From the NCBI GenBank assembly GCA_017560705.1, contig JAFZEK010000138.1, positions 1-7,279 on the forward strand: DNA of 7,279 bases, written 5' to 3'. The stretch is from Bacteroidales bacterium (lineage in GTDB: Bacteria > Bacteroidota > Bacteroidia > Bacteroidales > P3). This document shows, one piece after another, positions 1 to 5,326 of the stretch (position 1 is the stretch's first letter; every line of letters starts with the position of its first letter). A program made the translations under genes and the position numbers. Under the pieces are notes generated by a model, which was given only the letters and a program-made list of their open reading frames with translations, had not been told where the DNA came from and ran no database searches.

Positions 1-944
1 AAAAGTAGTATAACAGACATGAAAACGATGAAAAGCAGAGAACTTTCGGCATTGGTGCATAGTGGTAAGAGTGTTAGTGCAAAGAATGTGGAAGCCAGCA
101 AAAAGGGTACTACCATGGCTATAATGGTTGTGGCATTGCCGATGTGTGGCAAACTGAACATCCTTGGCAAAAGTGCTAACATGAAAAACGTTATTACGGA
201 ATATATTAATACGAAAGCTATGGTTTTGCCTACTACGAGAATGAGAGGCTTGGCTTTGGTGCTTTTGAGCAAAAAAGGATTGTTGAGTATTTGGCGTTCA
301 CGTTCTTCGCCATTTATGTTGCATACGCATATCATAAGCGTTTGGAACACAATAAGCACTAATACAGGAGGTATTAGATAAGTTCCGTAGCCTTCGGTGG
401 TGTTGAACATGGGGGTAGGTATAACATCGATGGGTGCTAGTGCCGATATGGCAAACTTCTCTTCGTTTGGCAGCTGAAGCACATAGAGCGGTCGAAGCAT
501 GGCGTTGAAATCAAGAAGTGTGTAGGTTGTAGCTTCTTGTAGCATAAGAAAATCGAGGAACGACAATGTGGAGCCGTAGCTCATAATATTACTTGTATTG
601 TATTCTAAACCAAGCGAGGAAAAGTTTTGTGGCAAGTATAGAAATCCAACAATTTTGCGATCTCGTATTAGTTCTTCAGCTTTGGCATAGTTGGTGAGGG
701 TGTACTGTACATTCACTTGTTCTGTAGCATCGAGGTTTCTGATAAAGAGTCGGCTGTACTTGTCTTGCGACATGTCTACTACCGCTATGGGTGCTTGACG
801 CACTATGTTGGGATTATACATATAATTATATAGGAAACCGTAGCCAATGTTGCCGCCAAGCAAAACAAGCAAAACAGCCATGTTGGAAGATATGGCTTTC
901 CATTCATAAAGAATGGTGGAGAGTATTAATCGTATGGTTTTCAT
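1..944 (-). CDS. ABC-2 type exporter permease, second paralog (3' end cut by window edge)
   Basis: Inner-membrane permease of a drug or small-molecule exporter, resembling the YhhJ/YbhS/YbhR (ABC2_membrane_3) family. The first 314 codons are present; the C-terminus lies beyond base 1. ATG at 942-944 begins MKTIRLILSTILYEWKAISS. A first membrane helix (about residues 22-41) is followed by a large extracytoplasmic domain opening with PIAVVDMS (52-59). Hydrophobic stretches then lie near 187-208, 237-260, 270-292 and from 300 to the edge. PIAVVDMS matches PVGIVDLD in the upstream permease, and later segments align too (IRNLDA with IRNIEA, FLYLPQNF with YLYIPNNF), so the two are paralogs, presumably forming a heterodimer. 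Family length suggests about 60-70 residues are missing. The gene starts 11 bp after the upstream stop, so the two are almost certainly co-transcribed. No ATPase domain is visible in the part seen. The substrate cannot be told. Confidence 0.88.
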   Translation of the reverse strand, partial: MKTIRLILSTILYEWKAISSNMAVLLVLLGGNIGYGFLYNYMYNPNIVRQAPIAVVDMSQDKYSRLFIRNLDATEQVNVQYTLTNYAKAEELIRDRKIVGFLYLPQNFSSLGLEYNTSNIMSYGSTLSFLDFLMLQEATTYTLLDFNAMLRPLYVLQLPNEEKFAISALAPIDVIPTPMFNTTEGYGTYLIPPVLVLIVFQTLMICVCNINGEERERQILNNPFLLKSTKAKPLILVVGKTIAFVLIYSVITFFMLALLPRMFSLPHIGNATTIIAMVVPFLLASTFFALTLLPLCTNAESSLLFIVFMSVILL

Positions 945-955
945 AGGCGATGGTT

Positions 956-2113
956 TTAATTGTTCGTTGTGAGCATTCTAGCAGGGAACAATCTGCAGAT
1001 AAGTACAAACGGAAGAAATAGAAACAGCGTAAGTGCTAGATACTGTTGCCAAATGTAGGAGAAGTTTAATCCCTCGTAGCATAGGTTTTGTGTTATGATG
1101 GTGAAGTGTTTAGCCGGAAATAGCGCCGAAGCCCATTCTACAATAGGAGGCATAGCCGACACGGGAAAGGTGACTCCCACCATAGTAGCCCCCAATGAGC
1201 CGAACATGGAAACGAAACCTATTATCGACGAGAGGTGTGGATTTATGCTGAAAATGAACACCGACACCGACAAGGTGGCTGCCACAAACAATACAGAACT
1301 GCCGGCCACAGCAAGTATACTACCAACCAATGGGATATGCACCAATTTAAACAAAACCATATTGGCAAAAACGGAAATAGTAGAGAATGCTAAGAAGTAG
1401 GGTAATAGTTTGCCGTAAAGAGCTGCCACTCTGCTATGTTGTGCTGTGGATAGCCACTCCACAGCAGTTCCTTCTTTGAATTCTCGCCCAACGCTGTAGC
1501 ACACTACGAGTAGCATAAGTACTTGGAATATAACGTAGAAATAAGTGAACGATAGATACACAGTGTAGTCTAGCGATGGATTGTTGAGTGGATGGAAATC
1601 AGCTGTTACGGGCATGGCTATGACGGATGCTTTGTAGGGGTCTATATCCATGCTGTGAGCCAGATTCATAAGTGGCAATGTTGCTAAGTGGACCAAATAG
1701 GAATAAAAACCGCTAAGCACTTCGCCGCCTACGCTAAGCAACGCATAATGAAAGTAAAAAGGAACTTCCACTGCTTTGTTGGCTTTTACGCTTTGCTCGA
1801 AATTGTTAGGGATATAGAGGTAGCCGTATATCTTTTTGGCTAGCACATCGTTCTGAGCTTCGGCTGCATTGGAATAGGTGCGTTCCACTTTAAGTTCCGG
1901 CACTGCCTCTATGTTCCTGATTACTGAACGAGAAAGCATGCTGCCATCCAAATCCACTATGCCTACAGGTAGCTCTCTTATAAGTCCGGTGGAAAAGATA
2001 GTGGACATGACAAAAAGAATGAATAGCGGTAATACAAACACTGATAGCCAATAGGTAGGTGAAGACATCACTTTGATGACTTCTCGTCGAAACACAAGGA
2101 TGAACGCTCTCAT
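956..2113 (-). CDS. ABC-2 type exporter permease, first paralog
   Basis: Complete 385-residue inner-membrane permease of the YhhJ/YbhR/YbhS-like ABC-2 family, about the usual family length. Architecture read from the protein: cytoplasmic N-terminus, helix 1 at about 21-43, periplasmic domain at about 44-185 opening with PVGIVDLDGS (49-58), then helices near 186-206, 232-256, 262-289, 295-320 and 356-374. Family-like features are NPSLDYTVYL (178-187) before helix 2, the GREFKEGT segment (209-216) on the cytoplasmic side, YGKLLPYFL (233-241) and FPVSAMP (316-322). Together with the adaptor and channel genes upstream it should move a small hydrophobic compound or drug outward. In characterised relatives transport needs an ATP-binding partner; none is encoded between the adaptor and this gene. 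The start at 2113 follows a 27-bp A-rich gap with no Shine-Dalgarno sequence, as is usual in Bacteroidota. Confidence 0.92.
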   Translation of the reverse strand: MRAFILVFRREVIKVMSSPTYWLSVFVLPLFILFVMSTIFSTGLIRELPVGIVDLDGSMLSRSVIRNIEAVPELKVERTYSNAAEAQNDVLAKKIYGYLYIPNNFEQSVKANKAVEVPFYFHYALLSVGGEVLSGFYSYLVHLATLPLMNLAHSMDIDPYKASVIAMPVTADFHPLNNPSLDYTVYLSFTYFYVIFQVLMLLVVCYSVGREFKEGTAVEWLSTAQHSRVAALYGKLLPYFLAFSTISVFANMVLFKLVHIPLVGSILAVAGSSVLFVAATLSVSVFIFSINPHLSSIIGFVSMFGSLGATMVGVTFPVSAMPPIVEWASALFPAKHFTIITQNLCYEGLNFSYIWQQYLALTLFLFLPFVLICRLFPARMLTTNN

Positions 2114-2140
2114 TTTCTTTTTCTTTGATACTCGATGGCA

Positions 2141-3130
2141 CTACTGTTTTTCTAAGTATAGCAGTGCCGACATGCCTGGTCGCAAACCTTCTATAGGCAC
2201 TACTGGCAACGCCCTAATCTCGAACGTCTTTAAGTCGTAACTGCCTCGTTGCTTGGTAGATTTCCATGTTGCAAAACTTCCTAGTGGACTTATGTAGCTT
2301 ATGCCAAAGGCGAGCCGTTTGCCTGCTATGGCCGGAATATCCACATATATAATTTTGCCTATGCTGAAATGAGGCATTAAGTCTTCTCTTACGTTGAAAA
2401 CCAAGTAGGATTTTTCCATCATAAGGATGTTGAGCAACGGAGTGCCTACACCTACTAATTCGCTTTGGTTCAGGTATATCTTTCCCACTTGGCCGTCTAC
2501 CGGTGAGGTGAGAGCTCCATCTTTCAGCACAGACACTACTTCCTCTACACCGCCTTGGGCTGCCATCACTAGAGCGTAGGCTGTTGCCTTGTCTTCTATT
2601 TGAAAGCCGGCCTTTGCCATCTCGTATTGGTTGTAAGCCGCTCTTTCTGCTGCTACTGCCGATTTATATACGGCTTCCATCTCCTCTTTCCGTTGTAGTG
2701 TTATTACCCTTTCGGAGTAGAGGTTTTGCATTCGTTTGTAGGTGGCTAGGGCTAGTTCCAAGTCGGCTTTGGATTTTATCCACACCTCTTTGGCCATCTC
2801 TATCAGCTGTAGGCGTGTGCCGGCATCTATTTTCTCGTTTTGTGCTAGTGTGGCACGCTCTAAAGCTTTAACTTGGTTGTATTTAGCTTCGGCTTGTGGT
2901 GAGTTTATCATCACTAGTGTGTCGCCTTCTTGAACCATGTCGCCTTCGGCTACATAGTATTTTGTTATTCGGCCAGGCAGTGTGCCTGAGATTGTTATTT
3001 CCGATGTTTCTACTTGTCCTTGTAGCAATATATCTGTTTCCTCTTCGGCGTAAACGCCAACAACAGTGGCTACCAACAGCAGAAGCAGTATGCCGCCAAA
3101 TATTATAAGTCCATACTTCTTTATTATCAT
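2141..3130 (-). CDS. HlyD-family periplasmic adaptor (membrane fusion protein)
   Basis: A 329-residue adaptor that should link the inner-membrane permeases to the outer-membrane channel across the periplasm. An N-terminal membrane anchor (about 7-27) has no lipobox cysteine. The first half of a biotinyl-lipoyl-like fold is at about 36-78 (GTLPGRITKYYVAEGDMVQEGD, split here as residues 49-70). A long helical hairpin rich in Ala, Glu and Lys spans about 79-200. The second lipoyl half is at about 206-236 (LTSPVDGQVGKIYL, 207-220), followed by a beta-barrel domain ending in GLRPGMSALLYL (315-326), a common closing motif of the family. Size and layout resemble YhiI/YbhG, which pair with ABC-2 permeases, more than RND-type AcrA; two ABC-2 permease genes follow directly, which agrees. 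It is separated from the channel gene by 95 bp with no convincing promoter or terminator, so it is probably in the same transcript. Confidence 0.93.
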   Translation of the reverse strand: MIIKKYGLIIFGGILLLLLVATVVGVYAEEETDILLQGQVETSEITISGTLPGRITKYYVAEGDMVQEGDTLVMINSPQAEAKYNQVKALERATLAQNEKIDAGTRLQLIEMAKEVWIKSKADLELALATYKRMQNLYSERVITLQRKEEMEAVYKSAVAAERAAYNQYEMAKAGFQIEDKATAYALVMAAQGGVEEVVSVLKDGALTSPVDGQVGKIYLNQSELVGVGTPLLNILMMEKSYLVFNVREDLMPHFSIGKIIYVDIPAIAGKRLAFGISYISPLGSFATWKSTKQRGSYDLKTFEIRALPVVPIEGLRPGMSALLYLEKQ

Positions 3131-3225
3131 AGTATTACACGGTTTTGATTATGTAAATATCTTATAGTTCTTTTTTCCTCTCGTTTGTGGGACAAATGGA
3201 ATGTACACCATTATATATAGTATCG

Positions 3226-4623
3226 CTACTTGTTCCATTTTTCGAAATAGCCGGTTTCTCCGCATAGCGACAGCAGTGTGGCCAACATCAAATCATATTG
3301 ATAGTAGGCGGCGAGCTTTAGTAGCGATATTCGGGCATTGGTAGTCTGAGCATCAACTACATCGGCGGCGGTGGCCATGCCTTCTTTATATGCCACTTCG
3401 CGTGTTCGCACTAGCTCTTGAGTCATAACTAGTGTGGAATCCAGTGCTTTCACTGTTGTGGCAGCATTTTCTAGCGAGTAATAGGCGTTGCTGATGGCTA
3501 CTGCCAATTGTCGTTCCGCTTCTTTGTGCTGACTTTCACTCACTTCTATTTCTAGTTTACGTTGTTTTATGCGTCGTTCTCTTGCTAAACCGTCGAAGAT
3601 GTTCCATGTTGCGGTTACTCCTACAAGAGTGCGGGGCATTAGATTTTCCGATACGTTGTAGGATGCCACTGTCTGCTTGCCAAATACTGCCACGTTGGGG
3701 AAGTATTCCGATATGGCTAAGTTCTTGTTTTTCTCGGATATAACGCTTTTTGCTTGCAATGTTGCTAGCATAGGCGACTGGCTGCTAAGATCCAAAAACC
3801 ACTCTTTGCTAGGTATGTGTTCGCACACAAAAAGTGGCGACAGCGGCACTGCTCCGCATAGGCTGTCGTTGCCTAGCATCCTGCAGAGGGCGTACTGCAT
3901 AGCTTGGCTTGTATTTTCAGCCTCTTTCCATTCGCGTTCTGCTTCGTCCATAGCCACTTTGGTAAGCAGGCAATCCATGTCGGTGGCAACTCCATTTCGT
4001 TGAAACTGCAACACTTGATTATAATGCCCTTTCAGCGATTCATATTTTGCTTTCCTAACTTCCACGCTTTCACGGCTTAGCTGATAGCCGTAGTATACTT
4101 CTACCCACGATAAAAATACACTTAGTCGTGCTTGCTCTTCGCCCAAAACGCCTATGGTTTCAATCTCTTTGCCAATAGCTTGGGTATACAGTCTTTTGCC
4201 ACCCATAAAGATGGGGTAGAGGAGAACCAAGTCGGCGGTGGCCCAGTTTTGGTCCTGAATTTTGACGGTGAAAGTCTTGTCGCCAAGGAAGTTGTATATA
4301 ATATTGCCCAATTCTTGCGTTATGAAATTCTTGTCGAAAAAGCTGTTGAACGGAGTAAGCAAGCTGCTGTATTCTTGACGTACTTCGATGTCGTTGGACA
4401 TGTAAGTATAGCTCCCTGTGGCTGTTAGGGTTGGATACCACATTGCACTTATTTCTTTGCGTAGCACACTGGCACGCTCCGACTGTTTTTCGGCAATGAG
4501 AACCGACTGACTAGCGTCGTAGACTCGTGCCATGGATTCTGAAAACGTAATACCCTGAGAATGTACACTTCCAAAGAATATTACAAATAGGATAAAAAAA
4601 CGGAAAGACTTTAGCATATACAT
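3226..4623 (-). CDS. TolC-family outer-membrane efflux channel
   Basis: A 465-residue outer-membrane channel protein, the exit duct of the tripartite exporter. A signal peptide (about 1-22: Lys and Arg, then FFILFVIFFGSVHS) with no lipobox cysteine suggests Sec export and signal peptidase I cleavage near HSQG. The mature part shows the two-fold OEP repeat: an N-terminal half (about 27-255) and a C-terminal half (about 280-455), each with long Ala/Glu/Lys-rich helices. The equivalent strand-turn motifs YPIFMGGK (136-143) and WNIFDGLAR (340-348) occur once per half. A proline-containing EYFPNVAVFG (306-315) in the second half mirrors MWYPTLTATG (61-70) in the first, as TolC proteins do. A second Met two codons in (MYM) could also serve as start. 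First gene of the minus-strand exporter operon. The leader has a run of nine A about 20-28 nt before the ATG and no Shine-Dalgarno sequence. No regulator gene lies next to it. Confidence 0.93.
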   Translation of the reverse strand: MYMLKSFRFFILFVIFFGSVHSQGITFSESMARVYDASQSVLIAEKQSERASVLRKEISAMWYPTLTATGSYTYMSNDIEVRQEYSSLLTPFNSFFDKNFITQELGNIIYNFLGDKTFTVKIQDQNWATADLVLLYPIFMGGKRLYTQAIGKEIETIGVLGEEQARLSVFLSWVEVYYGYQLSRESVEVRKAKYESLKGHYNQVLQFQRNGVATDMDCLLTKVAMDEAEREWKEAENTSQAMQYALCRMLGNDSLCGAVPLSPLFVCEHIPSKEWFLDLSSQSPMLATLQAKSVISEKNKNLAISEYFPNVAVFGKQTVASYNVSENLMPRTLVGVTATWNIFDGLARERRIKQRKLEIEVSESQHKEAERQLAVAISNAYYSLENAATTVKALDSTLVMTQELVRTREVAYKEGMATAADVVDAQTTNARISLLKLAAYYQYDLMLATLLSLCGETGYFEKWNK

Positions 4624-4665
4624 ATAATTAATGTTGGCGTTCTTTTTTTTTGTTCTCTAAACAAC

Positions 4666-4715
4666 GGTTGTGGCTTTTTGTTGCTAAAGGCTTGTTTTGG
4701 GTTGTGGCTTTTTGT
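4666..4715. repeat. Pair of 16-bp direct repeats in exporter-operon leader
   Basis: GGTTGTGGCTTTTTGT occurs exactly at 4666-4681 and again at 4700-4715, 34 bp apart start to start. Both copies lie 43-92 bp upstream of the channel gene's ATG, probably in its leader or promoter. The first copy overlaps an odd-length inverted repeat ACAAC-G-GTTGT (4661-4671). Possible roles are paired binding sites or a remnant of slippage duplication; the sequence does not decide. Confidence 0.75.
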
Positions 4716-4761
4716 GAAGATAGCGATGAAAAGTTGAGGAAAAAAGCCTTTTATAGTCTGT

Positions 4762-4851
4762 TTTCACCATACCCGGGTCTTTTTTTCACCATACCCGGGT
4801 TTCGTTGCTTTTATACCTGGGTTTCATTCTATTCGACACCCGGGTCTTCTA
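4762..4851. repeat. Four ACCCGGGT palindromic boxes with 22-23 bp spacing
   Basis: The palindrome ACCCGGGT occurs exactly at 4771-4778, 4793-4800 and 4838-4845, and with one change (ACCTGGGT) at 4815-4822. Start-to-start distances are 22, 22 and 23 bp, close to two turns of B-DNA, so all boxes would face the same side of the helix. The first two units also share the left flank (TTTCACCAT), giving an 18-bp identical direct repeat apart from its last base; the flanks of the third and fourth units diverge. The period is not a multiple of three, so this is not a peptide repeat. It sits about 150-225 bp upstream of the exporter operon and about 230-300 bp upstream of the tRNA promoter. Either a multi-site operator or a degenerating short tandem repeat would fit. 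Confidence 0.85.
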
Positions 4852-4940
4852 AAAGGGGGGTATTTAGCTGCAGGCGTTGTGTATGTAGATATGTGTTTTT
4901 GTGTTGCTAATCAGTGTTTTGCATGAATATGGTGCAGAAG

Positions 4941-4959
4941 TGCAATGCGTAGCATTGCA
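4941..4959. repeat. Perfect 8-bp inverted repeat with 3-nt loop
   Basis: TGCAATGC (4941-4948) and GCATTGCA (4952-4959) are exact reverse complements around GTA. In the plus direction it is followed by A-rich DNA and in the minus direction by no T-run, so it does not look like an intrinsic terminator on either strand. It lies immediately before the phased A-tracts. Confidence 0.7.
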
Positions 4960-4966
4960 AAATGCG

Positions 4967-5087
4967 AAAAAAAAGAGGAAAAAGAGCGAAAAAAACAGCG
5001 AAAAATGGGTGTTGCGGTGAAAAAAATACTATTGATATTCAATGAAGTAAAAGAAAAATGCAAAAAAAGTTTGGTGGGAATGAAAAA
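4967..5087. promoter_or_regulatory. Phased A-tracts upstream of tRNA promoter (probable curved DNA)
   Basis: Runs of five or more A lie at 4967-4974, 4979-4983, 4989-4995, 5001-5005, 5020-5026, 5054-5058, 5062-5068 and 5083-5087. The centres of the first five are about 10.5, 11, 11 and 20 bp apart, i.e. near whole helical turns, the arrangement that bends DNA. Three of them are preceded by GCG (4964, 4986, 4998). The block ends at the -33 element of the tRNA-Leu promoter, so it could act as an UP-like or bend-mediated activating region. AT-rich composition alone could produce some of this pattern. Confidence 0.5.
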
Positions 5088-5101
5088 TAGTTGTATCTTT
5101 G
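5070..5101 (+). promoter_or_regulatory. Bacteroidota housekeeping (sigma-ABfr type) promoter for tRNA-Leu
   Basis: TTTG (5070-5073) matches the -33 element and TATCTTTG (5094-5101) matches the -7 element TAnnTTTG exactly, with a 20-nt spacer as known for Bacteroides promoters. Transcription should begin at about 5107-5110, leaving a leader of roughly 12-15 nt before the mature tRNA at 5122, a plausible substrate for RNase P. Confidence 0.88.
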
Positions 5102-5121
5102 CAAACGTAAACAAGAGACCT

Positions 5122-5203
5122 GCGGATGTGGCGTAATTGGTAGCCGCGCTAGACTTAGGATCTAGTGCCGAGAGGCGTGGGGGTTCGAGTCCCTTCATCC
5201 GCA
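5122..5203 (+). tRNA. tRNA-Leu (anticodon UAG)
   Basis: Full class II cloverleaf. The acceptor stem GCGGATG (5122-5128) pairs with CATCCGC (5196-5202), with discriminator A at 5203. The D stem GCG (5131-5133) pairs with CGC (5145-5147). The anticodon stem CTAGA (5149-5153) pairs with TCTAG (5161-5165) around loop CTTAGGA, giving anticodon TAG at 5156-5158, which reads CTA (and probably other CTN) leucine codons. A long variable arm at 5166-5178 has stem GCC/GGC and loop GAGA, typical of tRNA-Leu. The T loop is TTCGAGT (5184-5190); its stem GGGGG/CCCTT contains two outer G-U pairs. CCA is not encoded (CAA follows the discriminator). It stands alone with its own promoter upstream and a probable terminator downstream. 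Confidence 0.97.
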
Positions 5204-5225
5204 CAAAAGCCAATGATTAAAGGGA

Positions 5226-5267
5226 AAAAGCAATAACTACATGAGAGATAATGGAGTTGTTGCTTTT
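5226..5267 (+). terminator. Probable intrinsic terminator after tRNA-Leu
   Basis: AAAAGCAATAACT (5226-5238) pairs with AGTTGTTGCTTTT (5255-5267) over 13 bp with one U-G wobble and a 16-nt loop. The four terminal U belong to the stem's 3' arm and only GCTATATT follows, so it is weaker than a classic GC-rich terminator. It begins 23 bp after the tRNA and ends 59 bp before ftcD, a fitting place to end the tRNA transcript. Confidence 0.5.
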
Positions 5268-5326
5268 GCTATATTATATCGTTTGTAGTTTGGAATTCAA
5301 GACTAAAATATAAAACATTACACATA

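Larger units (their letters stand above)
4624..5069. other. Structured non-coding region between exporter operon and tRNA-Leu
   Basis: No believable gene lies here. Open frames across it have low-complexity or composition-driven translations and run over the repeats, A-tracts or tRNA. From left to right it holds the A-rich leader of the channel gene (T9 on the plus strand at 4643-4651), a 16-bp direct repeat, an array of four ACCCGGGT-type boxes, a G6 run at 4855-4860, a perfect hairpin and a set of phased A-tracts; these are listed separately. The minus strand contains no TTTG between 4957 and 4624, so the exporter operon has no housekeeping-type Bacteroidota promoter (TAnnTTTG) in that interval. 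The best degenerate match I see is TATCTTCA (4722 down to 4715, minus strand), with no good upstream element. Confidence 0.75.

Noticed and set aside
19..381. 120-codon plus-strand open frame at the left edge
   Set aside because: The minus strand here encodes the second ABC-2 permease, which aligns with its paralog; the plus frame is a shadow.
3131..3225. Separate promoter or terminator between channel and adaptor genes
   Set aside because: The closest -7 match on the minus strand is TCCATTTG with no suitable -33 element, and the dyads found (for example TTTGT-GGG-ACAAA at 3184-3196) are too short to call.
4643..4651. Phase-variable homopolymer (T9) in the channel gene leader
   Set aside because: Nine bases in an AT-rich leader is unremarkable and it is outside any coding frame.
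4762..4851. CRISPR array
   Set aside because: Repeats of about 8-18 bp with intervals of 22 bp leave no room for spacers, and no cas gene is present.
4650..4910. Plus-strand 86-codon open frame across the ACCCGGGT boxes
   Set aside because: The 22-bp period breaks the frame, the translation is Phe/Cys-rich with no family resemblance, and it lies over the exporter leader.
4945..5136. Plus-strand 63-codon open frame rich in Lys and Glu
   Set aside because: Its composition comes from the A-tracts; it runs over the promoter and into the tRNA.
4911..5213. Minus-strand open frame of 100 codons with an apparently meaningful start (RMKGLEPPRLSALDP)
   Set aside because: It is the antisense translation of the tRNA-Leu gene followed by the complement of A-rich DNA (many Phe and Ser). 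Such tRNA-antisense peptides are a known annotation artefact.
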